The translations under genes were made by a program, and so were the position numbers. The notes beneath the pieces are model-generated. The model was not told where the DNA came from and ran no database searches. It was given only the letters and a program-made list of their open reading frames with translations. From positions 2,356,001-2,420,000 of the forward strand of contig NC_056408.1 in NCBI RefSeq assembly GCF_905147365.1: DNA of 64,000 bases, written 5' to 3'. Each line of letters begins with the position of its first letter. Position 1 is the stretch's first letter. The stretch comes from Aricia agestis (lineage: Eukaryota; Arthropoda; Insecta; Lepidoptera; Lycaenidae). Of this stretch, positions 31,808 through 42,956 are shown in pieces.

Positions 31808-32053
31808 TATTATCTAAACTCATGCTAAGTTTGACTTGGCCAATTAGACCAGATCCCGAGACGAATCAGAGCTTATACAGGGGCCCACGGGATAGAGCTT
31901 CACTTTAACATCATTTTCAAAGCTAGATATTCCGTATGGAGATCGCAAAACGCTAATTTTGAGGACCTGAAGAAAATGGCTTCTAGTAACTTCTAGTCCA
32001 TAATGAGCCACCTTAGAGGCTGCATAATATTATAAGGCTGCATAATAAAGTAA

Positions 32054-32249
32054 CTAGCTATTTGACCGAGCTTTGCTCGGTATTCGATAAAACACGAATT
32101 AAATGAAATTTTCTAAAAATGATTCCCAGCTAGATCGATTTATCGCCCCCGAAACCCCCTATATACTAAATTTCATGAAAATCGTTAGAGCCGATTCCGA
32201 GATTCCAATTATATAATATACAAGAATTGCTCGTTTAAAGATATAAGAT
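32054..32249 (-). mobile_element. Helitron, ACCGAGCAAAGCTCGGT family
   Basis: On the minus strand TCTTATATCTTTAAACGAGC start and GGGGGTTTCGGGGGCGATAA middle; ACCGAGCAAAGCTCGGTC hairpin, then AAATAGCTAG before T. Other copies are at 47651, 48183, 53450 and 62217, all on the minus strand. Confidence 0.78.
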
Positions 32250-32252
32250 ATA

Positions 32253-32623
32253 CAGGGTGTAACAAAACTAAGTGATAATACTTTAGGCCCTAAAATACAC
32301 CATCCCCAACCCGGGGCACCCATGACGGGTTTCTCCTGCGTATCAACAAAAAAAAGGCCCTAAAATACACACCCTAAAGTTTAGGGTGTGTATGGGTCCC
32401 TTATATAGAGTTCGCTGTGAAAGTAGCAGCGCTGAAAGAGTAACTTTTTTTTTCATCTTTGTATGGAAATAGTCTTGGCGCGCGGGCCATTGGCCATACA
32501 ATTGACAAATCACAAAAACTTTTTTGCTTTTTCAGCGCTGCTACTTTCACAGTAAACTCTATAATATATAAAAAGAACACATACACACCCTAAATTATTA
32601 TCACTTAGTTTTGTTACACCTTG
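32253..32623. mobile_element. TA-flanked palindromic MITE with internal retro-insert
   Basis: CAGGGTGTAACAAAACTAAG and TTAGTTTTGTTACACCTTG ends, TA duplication at 32251-32252 and 32624-32625. It is longer than its sisters because of the insert at 32301-32355 and a local duplication of TTTAGGGTGTGT. Confidence 0.72.
32301..32355 (+). mobile_element. 55-bp retroposed fragment with A-tail and 15-bp duplication
   Basis: The insert begins CATCCCCAACCCGGGGC and ends in eight A. It is flanked by perfect 15-bp direct repeats GGCCCTAAAATACAC (32286-32300, 32356-32370). Source RNA not recognised. Confidence 0.6.
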
Positions 32624-32629
32624 TATAAG

Positions 32630-33037
32630 CAACTTTATGAACATTGAACATTACGGTGAACATAAGTTATTCGATTAGTTGCAGAACGCGAGTGTATTAA
32701 TCATACTCCGAAGTTGTAACTGTAAATGAGAGTTCGAAAGTTTTTGTCTTTTGAGCCTTATCCCAATAGTAACAGAGTCGTTGCACCGTGTGTCGGTGTA
32801 TTCAGCGCACTTGCGGCTTGTTGCCACTTTAATCGCTCGATGCAGCTCACTTTGTATTGTTATTCTGTGCCCCATTTCGCGTAATTAAAACGTATGATTG
32901 TCGTTTATTTTGCTTCTGTAAGGGAGGAGCTGGAACTTTGTAAGTGAAGTCCTAACTTCTAAGTAAACTTTGCAGTTGAAAGAATAAATAACGGAAAAGG
33001 CTATCGAAATAGGTCGCATGAATAGGCACTTTGGCTA
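32630..33037. other. No recognisable gene
   Basis: AT-rich; a 66-codon minus frame has no known motif. Confidence 0.3.
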
Positions 33038-33226
33038 AAGCTCGTCACAGACTTAGCTATAATATATATTAATATACCGTACTATAATATATATTATAGT
33101 AGCTACCAGAAATATATATTTATAGCTGAGTGTACGGTCACGCGAAAATTAGTATAGAAAATATATAGTAATATGCCTAGCTATAAAAATATTAATATAT
33201 ATTATAGCTAAGTCTGTGACGGGCTT
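33038..33226. mobile_element. MITE, AAGCYCGTCACAGACTTAGC ends
   Basis: AAGCTCGTCACAGACTTAGC plus TATAATATATATTAATAT, and its inverse at the right end, with one early mismatch. A 189-bp element full of ATATATTATAGCT blocks. Confidence 0.72.
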
Positions 33227-33650
33227 AATTCGCTGAAATTATGAAGGGAGCCACGAGATTTTTAAGGCACATTACCTGTGTGTTGATTTGCGGGAAGTGA
33301 GTCATATCCACTGTGAACCCATCCTCAGCAAAGATTCTTTGAAATCATGCATTTAGAATTTAGATAACGCGTCTATTGAAGATAACTATGAATAGGGAGC
33401 TTCGTATGGGCATCTATATTAGTAAGGCCTATAGATTTCGGTGTATGGCCTCATCCTTCAATGCCCGAGATGGCCATTAATACAAGACGGTTCACGGTAG
33501 GCGTCGTTTATCGCAGGAGGCACTTTATGACGGTGCGTCACTCGCAAGTTATAACTCTAATAGCTAACTGATAAATGATAATAATATACAGTACTACCCC
33601 ACTAATGAGAAAGGGTGACGAACTGTTTTTGATAGAATTTGCTATGAATA

Positions 33651-34421
33651 TGTCGCAGCCGACTGGTTTAAATAGCCGTTCAAACAAACAGCTAGCCCTT
33701 TGACTGAACAACGCCATTCAATCACACGTCTAGCTTTTAGATTAAATATTTTAGTCGCTCAAAACGTTCAACACTACAGCTGATTCAAAAGCCGCCGTCT
33801 AATTGAAGTAGTTCAGCGCGCACCGCTGCGGCGCTAGGTGCGTTTTATTTACAATATGGCGTCAACTAGCAGGTGTTTGTTGGAGTTTGTGGTTGTTTTT
33901 CGGAAAGAAAGTAGTTAATAAAAGTTACAAGTGTTATTAAAGAGACAAAAATTGTGGAGGCACATACGAGTGAATCAAAATTTCAACAAATATTCGAGGA
34001 GAAATTACGGGATTATGAAATGGATGCCGGCGACCGTCGTCAAATAAAAGGGGGGCTCGGGGGGCGCAGCCCCCCGCCAAAACAAAAACAAACACAATCC
34101 AGAAAGTCCAAAAGTAGGTTAGGTTAGAACTGTGACTGTGCTGCAGCAATGCAGCAGCCGGCGACCGCCACAAAACACGCCTCAGAATTTTTTATTTTTA
34201 CTTATTGCATTAAACTTTTGGTCACCCCTTAAACTTAAGCTAATGGTCGCTCTAGTTAATTTGCCATTAAACCAGTTGGCTAAGCGTCGTCTAGCTGAAG
34301 TGTTGAACGTTGTAGTCAACAAGTCGGCTAAACGACGTATAGGCGTGTGATTAAATGGCGTTGTTCAGTCAAAGGGCTAGCTGTTTGATTGAACGGCTAT
34401 TTAAACCAGTCGGCTGCGACA
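33651..34421. mobile_element. Non-autonomous transposon with 80-bp terminal repeats
   Basis: TGTCGCAGCCGACTGGTTTA, AATAGCCGTTCAA, CAGCTAGCCCTTTGACTGAA and CAACGCCATT are repeated in inverse at the right end (ending TCGGCTGCGACA). The 770-bp element has no transposase. The interior includes an ATG frame (MASTSRCLLEFVVVFRKESS) and, after it, an open stretch KFQQIFEEKLRDYEMDAGDR. It also has a GGGGGGC...GCCCCCC hairpin. The interior may be a captured gene piece. Confidence 0.65.
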
Positions 34422-35095
34422 AATATACTTTGAATCCAGTGATAAGAGTTATTCAGGAAAAAAGTAAGGTTCCCGGATGATAAATGAATTTTATTAGGTA
34501 TACAACTTATGAGAAATATCTATTACCATTTTACTATACGCTGATATGAATAATTCAGATTTTTGTGTAGGTACACAAAAATAAGTTAGGTATAGCTTAT
34601 CAACACAAAACCATATTATTGAAGTCTTCTTTGAAATTTTTGTAATAAGTATTAAAAAATCGGTGGTACTTAATTATTACACTTATGTATTCTTACTATG
34701 GGTATTCATTCAAACAATGTACAGCTCTACATATTGTAGAAAATACAAGACTCGTATATTATATAGTTGAAAATCGAAGTACAAAACTGGCTTTGAGTTA
34801 AATGTGCCTCACTCAACGTCTTCTGTACGCATTGGCCAGGCATTCCCGCCTTTTTCAGCTTCGCTTGTTGTTTGAAGCTTTCTGAAGAAGTCTTATTATT
34901 TGTTGTTCAGTTGTACTTTTGTCACCAACTGTACTTTTAGCCTACCAAAGATTATAAACGCTTTAATATAGCAACATATATTTTTAAACCCTAAGTATTA
35001 AATATAAAACATATTAGTACTTCTATTCTTCTCAAAGCGCTAGAAAAAAACTATCACGCTATCGAGATACATTTAGACAAGTTGAAACTAGACCC
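34422..35095. other. No recognisable gene
   Basis: AT-rich, flanking the 35-kb minus-strand exon on its downstream side. Confidence 0.35.
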
Positions 35096-35099
35096 TTAC

Positions 35100-35310
35100 C
35101 TCTGGCTCTACGTCGCTATGAGCCGCCCTTGCCCTCCATGTTCTGTCCCACCACGATGATGAGGATAATGAAGACGAGCAGCAGCACCAGGATACAGCAG
35201 ATGGCCACCGCCAACATGGCCGCGTGCTCGCCCAGCTTGGCGGCCCGCACGGCGCACAGCGCCGCACTTAGCGTAGCGACCCGAGCGCTTATTGTGCCGC
35301 GCTCTTCCCA
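35100..35310 (-). CDS. Exon encoding a single-pass membrane C-terminus or micropeptide
   Basis: The minus strand has an acceptor-like CTAG (ending 35311) and an open frame of 64 codons to TAG at 35118-35116. It then has 15 nt plus one base and a consensus donor GTAAGG (35099-35094). The translation runs from EERGTISARV through AAKLGEHAAM to a strongly hydrophobic stretch of about 23 residues (LAVAICCILVLLLVFIILII), then VVGQNMEGKGGS and stop. Two readings are possible. It may be the last coding exon of a tail-anchored or dispanin-like (CD225) protein with an intron in its 3' UTR. Alternatively it may be a 33-residue one-helix micropeptide starting at the only ATG, which has the context GCGGCCATG. 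The region is GC-rich and sits alone among repeats. It cannot be read through into the exon at 4921 because of the in-frame TAG. The family is not recognised with certainty. Confidence 0.45.
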
Positions 35311-36198
35311 CTAGCTTCACTCAGATATGTCTATCTCATCGACTTCTTATCTCGGACGCCATGTTTTTGTTCGTTATTTAAAACATTTGAAATTCGAAAA
35401 TAGAAGACGTCGCAATTATTGTCACGAGCTTTCTTCATAAATTCGATTTTATTCTGTTGTTAGTATTTTGTTATGATTCGTATTTTGTTTTTCTTGTGGT
35501 TATATTTTAAAGGAAATTCTTGATTCGTTCTGTCTACTTATACTACGTTTTTGGGTCACTAAGATCCACTTAATAAATTGCAGTCCTTAAATCAGTCTTG
35601 CTCAGTTACGTAAATTCTTTGTAGGTATTGTCAATGGTAGACGAATCTACAATGGAAGACAAATAAACAACTTGGGTACAACAAAATTTTGCCATAAAAC
35701 GTATGTAATGAAAAGAGAAAGTTGTAAGTAGATGTTTGGTATAATATTACAATGAACTTCTATCAAGATCTCGTGTGACATGGCACAGATATTATGTCGA
35801 GACGCCGACTTGCTCGTACAAAGACGTCGCGACGTGTGACAAAAGACCTAACCTTGTACCTATCGTCATAAGACAGTTAGACAGCGATCATAAGATCGCC
35901 GTCTAACCAAAGTAAAAACAATATAAAGACAATAATAATATTTAAAAAATGCTAAACCGCTTTTGTCGTTGTAGCTTAGGCCTTAGCGAATAATTTCAAA
36001 GAAGTTTTATTGAAAAACATTATATCGAAACTTTACTTTATGAAAGGAAAAAACCATGCAAGTATTCAAAAGGTTTGTGAAATATTAATCTCACTAAAAT
36101 CAAAGTCATTTGTTTAGGATTAAACCCGAACTGAAACAAGAGGGATTGAATACTGTACTTGATACCCATCTCTAGGTATTCGGATTGCGTTTACTCTC
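35311..36198. other. No recognisable gene; one short hairpin
   Basis: The only structure is a 14-bp hairpin at 35876-35907: GTTAGACAGCGATC-ATAA-GATCGCCGTCTAAC with one mismatch. Confidence 0.4.
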
Positions 36199-36276
36199 AG
36201 GCTGTTTGTCCACTGCCACCGTCACCGGGACGTCGCCGACAAAAATTCTAATAAAATGCCACTTTATGACCTAGCC

Positions 36277-36505
36277 CAGGGGTTCCCAAACTGTGCGCCG
36301 CAGTGTAAAGGCAAGAGGGGCGCCGTGAGTTGCTCCTCCATCATTATGCGAAACCACAAATATTATAAAATTAAAAAGTAAAGCAGGTAGATGATTAAAT
36401 ATTTGTTAATTATATTATAATTAATTTATCTGCTTAAACTATCATCATTAAAGGTGTTTATTAATGTATTATGCGCCGCAGGCTGAAAAAGATTGAGAAC
36501 TCCTG
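36277..36505. mobile_element. hAT MITE with perfect 8-bp duplication
   Basis: CAGGGGTTCCCAAACT and, reversed, CAGGAGTTCTCAATCT ends. ACCTAGCC is duplicated at 36269-36276 and 36506-36513. Confidence 0.82.
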
Positions 36506-36610
36506 ACCTAGCCTATAAGTTTCATTTTGCTCTATGCGACTACAAAGCAGTGGCGGTGTGGGTCGCCAGACCAATGTCGGTACGAGTAGAACATGAAACC
36601 TATAGCCTAG

Positions 36611-36720
36611 ATCAGCGAGGTTGCTAATATTCGCATCCGCATCCGCATATGTGGATGTGGGCCTCTAAAAATCAGTACCCACATGCGCGGATTATCAGGC
36701 AACATCCCTACTCCCTAGCC
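36611..36720. mobile_element. Small inverted-repeat element, GGATGTTGCCTGATAATCCG type
   Basis: GAGGTTGCTAATATTCGCAT on the left is the inverse of GCGGATTATCAGGCAACATC on the right. The word CCTAGATCA lies on both sides (about 36606 and 36719), a likely 8-9 bp duplication. Confidence 0.55.
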
Positions 36721-37523
36721 TAGATCATAAAGTGGACTTTATTTGAATTTTTGTCGGTGACGTCCCGGTGACGGTAGCGGTGGACAACCGGCTGCAGGCG
36801 GAGACAATGAGGGCATTTCAATGATCGTTCAGTATTCGGGCTGCCATCGCGAGATTAAAATCCTTCGCCCGTGAACGGAGAATGAGTGAACACCTTTTAT
36901 TTCGTGGTTCCTATTTTAAAATTTACTCGTCATCGTGGATTTAATTTTAGAACGTTAATTTTTTTATGGAGCTGAGAGTGAAGGCGTTGGCGTATAAGTA
37001 TAAAAATAGCTTTTGCATGAAACGCATTTTATAAATTTTTTTTTTCCTTAGTAAACAGTTGATTGACCAGTTTAAATTTTATACAATCGTGTTTACTAAC
37101 ATCACCAACGTTGAGATATTAAATTAACACAATAGAAGTTACATAAATTGTTACTTAATAACATTATGTTTAATGTACTCGTAATATGTAAATTTTGTCC
37201 TTTATCTACGTAAGCAAGTGCCGAAAGCTTAAACTCTTCACATTGTCAATACATCATTTATAACTGATACCGGCTATACTACTCTAGGCTAGAGTCAACA
37301 GAATAAAGTATGATATAGCTGCCCTAAATAACGTGGTCAATAAACACACATCTTGAATAGGTGTCGTACAACAGTAGGCTGCAGTGTTTACGACGAGTTT
37401 TATGGGTTGTTTATGTTGTTTTAGGCTCTAGCCTGCTCTAGGCTGTAACACTACAACAACTATTATGATAAACAACAATTTGTAGGCACAAACGTATTAC
37501 ATGGAATACAAATTACTACGGAA

Positions 37524-37806
37524 CCCTAAGGGTCAATTTAAAATAGAGCAGAGTCGAAGCGCAGCGAAGTGAATTCCCAAAAGCTGTACACTGAAAATTC
37601 ACCCTTAACTCCAGAACGTAACGCCTACATTACTTCTGCGAGATCAACCAGCGTCGGTCGGGCGAATGCGCGTGAATTCACGCAGATGCGCCCGACGAAG
37701 ATGTGTGCGTTAACGTTTTGGAGTGAAGGATGGATTTGCTACGTTCAGTTTTGATACTTCGCTTCGATGCGCTTCGACTCTAAGCTAATGTAAATTGACC
37801 CTAAGG
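37524..37806. mobile_element. MITE, TAGGGTCAATTTA ends
   Basis: CTAAGGGTCAATTTA and AGAGTCGAAGCGCA(G/T)CGAAG occur in inverse at the right end. 283 bp, non-coding. Confidence 0.68.
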
Positions 37807-37960
37807 CTCGATTTAAATGCGTCAGCCCGAACGCGCGGTTAGGTGGCTGCAAATCGGGATCACAAACAGTTGTAAATGATAGCACGACCGCGCCGCATTT
37901 TAAATCGTTACTTACATTTGTTGTGATCTCGCGGTGTGACCGTCACATATAAATCCAATG
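37807..37960. mobile_element. MITE, GGCTGGATTTAT family, degenerate
   Basis: GGCTCGATTTAAATGCGTC to CGTCACATATAAATCC with an ACGCGCGGTTAGGTGG interior. Relative of the element at 4439. Confidence 0.5.
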
Positions 37961-39638
37961 TGCGTGGCAAGTAAATGGAATATACTCGTATTTCACAGCT
38001 TTGGCAAAGCTTTAATAATAATTTAATGGGAATGGGAATTTAATTATAATTATTCCATTGTTAATAATAACAAGAAAGGAGAAGAAGTAGATAATCTGAT
38101 TCCGCCTCCCCAAAAGCAAAGCGGGAGACAAAGTTTATTTTAGTAGTTAAAAAACTGGTTTAAATATAAGGCTTTCAACCGCATCTATCATGCGCACTGG
38201 ACATTATTCAATTCGTTTTATTCTCGAAAAAGAAAAAAGTTTTATATTAAAACTCCACTCGAGCGCCGCATAATGCAAATGTATTAAGACTCGATAGCTT
38301 AAAATATTACTCGTAAACCTTGAGCAAAAATGCAATTTCAGTAAAAAATATTCAAAAGATACCGTGCTCTAAATCACCTCGCCTCCTAATAAAAGCAAAT
38401 ATTTCTAGCCCGTATTCATTTACACCTTTTTTAGTTCGCATACGTTTTATTTGCCGAATTACTAGTCTTTTTTGGGAACGAGTATAAAATATAAATACTG
38501 GCACACGATATTCGGAACGTTAAAGGGACACGTAAAGAGAGCAATAAATTTTTTAATTAAATTGGCAGCAAACAAGTTAGTACTGAATTTGTTTTTATGA
38601 AAAAAAAAATTCTTCATACCGAAAAACTGACATGCTTACAAGTTCTTACTTAGTATATCTTAGGAAGATTTTTAGTGTTCCGTACTTACTTTTACAAAAC
38701 GTAACGTTCTAAATTTGGAATACTCCCTTTAGCTGAAAATAGCAATATTGTAGTTAATGAAGAAACCCTAAAATAGAATCATTAGTGTGCACCTAAAATA
38801 GGTACAATAGAGGTTTTACAATCACCAAGCTGTGCCAAGTTTATGAGAAAATAATAGTATGATTGAGCGATGGTCTGCTAAATAAATCAGGTCAGAAATA
38901 CCCCGCCTAATGTGGGTTTAAAAACAAACGTAATGGAAACCCTTTTCGTTAGTTATTAATGGGGTCAATTTGACCTGCCGCATGTGAGGGCTCCAAATTT
39001 GCTCAAAAAGGGAACACGTGGATGGATCGTGAGATGACATGTTGTGCATTGAAATAACTTAATAAGTATTATGTTTTACTGTGTACTTTATTACGCTGTA
39101 TGTTACCTGCAATTTAATTGCGCCGAATAGAAACTATCCTATTTCCTCTCTTGAACTTCTACGTATCTTCAAACCAGATTTAATCAAAATCAGTCGAACG
39201 GTGTAAGCCTGAAGATGTAATAAACAGACACACTTTTAGTATCAATATCAATGTAACTCAAACGAAAACAAATGAAAGTTTTAATTTAAAAGCGAACAGG
39301 AAAAAATAAACAATTTCGAAATTTTCGCGTCAGGGGAGAGACGCTGGCGGACTGATTGAGGCATTCACACAAATGATTTTCCATTTCTTTTCTTGAGAAG
39401 TCATTACGGCGGGATCGGAGGGACGCAGCCCTCACAATGGGAGGGTGTACTTGCGGTGAATAATGGGAAATCTCCTAACAATATGGCGCTTACGGCGTTC
39501 TGTTATATGCATACTTCAAGTAACTTAAGTGATAAACTCCGTCTCGATTTTGATCTGAATGTAAACAAGTATCGCTTTTTGCATGGAATTACTGTAGTAT
39601 AGGACGATAACTCTCATTTGTCGTTCTGCACTACAGAA
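37961..39638. other. No recognisable gene
   Basis: AT-rich. 39150-39240 has weak Helitron-like words on the minus strand. A short frame at 39393-39602 has no known motif. Confidence 0.3.
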
Positions 39639-39822
39639 TCCATACTAATATTATAAATGCGAAATTGCGTCTATCTGTCTGTCTGTAATTTCTTCGCCCC
39701 CAAACCACTGAACCAATTTTGGTAAAAATAAAAATTATAGAATATCTTTTATCCCGAAAAATAATACTGCTCCCGAGCGATAAACGAGTTTTGGCACAAC
39801 GGAGTTGAGGGGCATCATCTAG
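39639..39822 (+). mobile_element. Lep1-like Helitron, short copy
   Basis: TCCATACTAATATTATAAAT start, CTGTCTGTCTGTAATTTC, and an end of CAACGGAGTTGAGGGGCATC then ATCTAG. Part of the middle is deleted. Confidence 0.7.
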
Positions 39823-40137
39823 TAGAACAATAAATGAGAGTAAAACTATTACATTGAATCGCTAAATGTTTCTGTTATATTCATAAAAATGTAGAGCACG
39901 AATGCAATTTACTAGTTTTTTGGTACTTTAGTCTTAAGTCCTTCTATAACGGTTTACAAAAATGTCAAAACTGAGTGTTAAAAGCCTCTGTAAAATAAAA
40001 AGATTAAAAAAAATGTCAAAAGTCATATTGTTTTAAACTATGCCAGTTGAATTAGGCTTTACAGAAAGATAACTTTAGGATAGCAATCTCACATTCTACA
40101 ATGTTGGTATAGCATTCGTAAAAGGTTGTATTTTTAA

Positions 40138-40210
40138 ATGGGCTCTGGTTCACCACACATTCCCACCACTGTATCTCCTGTGTCGCCACGATCGACAGCG
40201 GTATCCAAAG
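40138..40210 (-). repeat. Dispersed repeat, CACATTCCCACCACTGTATC family
   Basis: Second copy of 22823-22900. It starts GGGCTCTGGTTCACCACACA and ends CGACAGCGGTATCC. Confidence 0.5.
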
Positions 40211-40889
40211 GTGGGAAAGGTGTACTATATATTCATTAATATGAATGCCAGGCCTATGCAAATTAACTCAGATACTAAAAAGATAAAATTTGAACCTTTC
40301 TGTTACCACATCATTTTCTACTTTGTTCGTTCTAATTTGAATTGACCTTTAGGTTGTCATATTAAAATATGTTAATTTGATAGCAACGAAGTAACTGTAA
40401 TAATGCCACTATATAATATTATTACTCGTATTAATTATAACTAATCAAGAAAAGAACTATTGTTACTCTAAACTCTAAAATTACACAAAGTGTAAGATTT
40501 TATTTGCTTAAATGCATTTTATTAATTCCTATGTTTAATCGACTTACAAAAAAGGAGGAGGTTTAATGATCGGCTGTGGATACTTTTTTTCGTTGTCCGA
40601 TTGACGAATGAATCCGGCCTTTGAAATATGACTGTAATACAATATCCAGAGTACTGAAAGGTTAGTTAATAGTTATAGAAAAGCGTTCGTGACAGGGGCA
40701 GCTGTGGCAAAGGTAATAGACGGCCCCTATGAACGAAAGCAAAAATATTCGTAGATTTACAGTATTTACATATTTTTGTATTATTTGTTAAGCGTGCATT
40801 TCCTTAATATTATATTATTTTTTCTTTTAGTCCATATCGCGATATACCTTTCTAAAATTTTATCATAGTCCCAAAGGTTTGTGGGTTAT

Positions 40890-41100
40890 TCCATATTATT
40901 TAAATGCGAAAGTGTGTCCGCCTATCTGTCTGTCTGTATGTTACCTCTTAACCCCCAAACCGCATAACCTATTTTGCTGAAAGGTATGAAGATACTTTGA
41001 GTACTGGGAAACGACAATAGGATACTTTTTATCCCGGAAAAATGCGCCGTTGTGATACTTAAACTAATTTTGGCGCAACGGAGTTGAGGCCCTCATCTAG
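40890..41100 (+). mobile_element. Lep1-like Helitron
   Basis: TCCATATTATTTAAATGCGA start, CTATCTGTCTGTCTGTATG, CGCAACGGAGTTGAGGCCCT then CATCTAG. Confidence 0.72.
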
Positions 41101-41499
41101 TCATCAATAACCCCATAATTTTGTTTTCTTATTATTCTTATTATTAATCCTCAACGTGAATAAAAATATTTTTGTACTTCCCTACCTTTATGTTCTGATC
41201 AACTTTCGTCTTTATATTAATTAATGTTAAAAGATTAAATAAAATAAAAATACTTTGTACTTTCCTACCTTCATCTTCTAGTAATTAGTTGTTTACGTTC
41301 CTTCTATTTATAGAAGCGCTGTTACAAGATATAAATGAACCGTAAACCGTTCCCAAGTATTGAGACTGTAAAAGTTACGGCTGAAGTTATTACTTACGCC
41401 CGCGAGCCGTGAGCCTAAATTAAAGTGGAAAGCCAAGAACTACTTTTTAACCGACTTTCAAGTACGATTATATTATTTATTCGGCTGTACGTATATTTT

Positions 41500-41646
41500 G
41501 TACTAGATGACTTTCGAAATTGGTTTATTAATGCGCAGTACAATTTTCCACCACATCAAATCAAATTTCAGCAAAATCAGTTCGTCGGTTCGGGCGTGAA
41601 AAGGTGATAGACAGACACACTTTCGCTCTTATAATGTTAGTATGGA
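41500..41646 (-). mobile_element. Lep1-like Helitron, 5' part
   Basis: On the minus strand TCCATACTAACATTATAAGA, GCGAAAGTGTGTCTGTCTAT and GAACTGATTTTGCTGAAATT. The 3' end is missing. Confidence 0.6.
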
Positions 41647-41649
41647 TCA

Positions 41650-41912
41650 TTATAATTGAAGACGTGAGTGGAAGAATCGAACAAGTAACATTTCGTATCA
41701 TACGGACAATAACTCATTTTTTCCCTAATTATTTTAATAAAACTTGTGACTTATCTACTTCATAACCAAGCTCATATATCTGGCTACACATATAATCTAT
41801 ACTTTTTATATTTCAAATATGTTTTCTGGCCCAGCCTCCATTAAAACAAAAAAAAACGGGAAGTTCTTTCATGTTACTTACCCTATTCATCCACTCACGT
41901 CTTGAATTATGT
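41650..41912. mobile_element. MITE, AAGACGTGAGTGGAWGAAT ends
   Basis: ATAATTGAAGACGTGAGTGG and CCACTCACGTCTTGAATTAT are inverted. They are followed inward by AAGTAACAT and its inverse ATGTTACTT. Confidence 0.65.
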
Positions 41913-42509
41913 ATTTGTGTAGAACCCCCCTCCCCCACCAGACGTTTTGAATGGTTTTATCATATTTTCTCTACAGTCGAAACCAGTCTGCACAGCAGTA
42001 GCAAACAGACAACCTTTATAATTTTACAGAATTGACGTTTGTTTAAAGTTATAACATGCTTTTATATTAGTTGGTGAAAAGTAATTTTCCGTATCACTAG
42101 CAGACGCTTACAGAGTTTTTACAGAAAGCGGACCACAATAACTTTCTCTAGTGGGTGCTCGAGTTTGCGCATTTCACTTAAGAATTTCAGCGCTTTATTC
42201 CAGCAAGAGTAAAGAATATAATCGGTAGAGCTGTGAATTATGGTAATAACTTGGACATTGACACACTTCCATGTCATTGGTGGCGAAGTGGGCTCATGGA
42301 TGAGCTATAACACCGTTTTATCAGATTTAATCTAAATTCTTAAAGACTACATAATCTCTTTATATATTTGCCGAGTAAGATGACTTAATACTCGCGAGTA
42401 AAACATGTATGTGCGAATACACGCTTTAAATAATGAATTAAGCATGATTATTTCTAGGTAATAGCGCCCAGAATTACGCATTTCTTTTCGTCACCGCGAT
42501 CGTCTGATA
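41913..42509. other. No recognisable gene
   Basis: AT-rich, no feature recognised. Confidence 0.3.
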
Positions 42510-42839
42510 TTTTTTTTATGAAATAAGGGGGCAAACGAGTAAACGGGTCACCTGATAGAAAGCAACTTCCGTCGCCCATGGACACTCGCAGCATCAGAAG
42601 AGCTGCAGGTGCGTTGCCGGCCTTTAAGAGGGAATAGGGTAATAGGGGACGGTAGGGAAGGGAAGGGAAGGCAATAGGGGAGGGTAGAGAAGGAAAATGG
42701 TAGGGGATTGGGCCTTCGGTAAAGTCACTCACTCGGCGAAACACAGCGTAAGCGCTGTTTCACGCCGGTTTTCTGTGAGAACGTGGTATTTCTCCGGTCG
42801 AGCCTGCTCATTCGTGCCGAAGCATGGCTCTCCCACGTA
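42510..42839 (-). mobile_element. LINE 3' tail, reverse copy
   Basis: Poly(T), then ATGAAATAAGGGGGCAAACG, the tail in reverse with GGGAAGGGAAGGCAATAGGG tract, ending GAAGCATGGCTCTCCCACGT. Confidence 0.75.
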
Positions 42840-42956
42840 TCGTACGTACGATTGCTTCTTCCCACGTAGATTTCGTGCGAATATGCTATTGTGAATTTCT
42901 AATGCCGGTTTTCACCAACCGCCTCCTAACGCTAAGTGGTCCCCCAGCGGCCATTA

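Larger units (their letters stand above)
36199..36793. mobile_element. MITE (TTTGTCCACYGCYACCGTCA ends) with two inserts
   Basis: Inverted ends share GTCCAC, ACCGTCACCGGGACGTC and CCGACAAAAATTC, then ATAAA and CCACTTTATGA. It contains an hAT MITE at 36277-36505 and a second small element at about 36611-36720. Confidence 0.65.
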
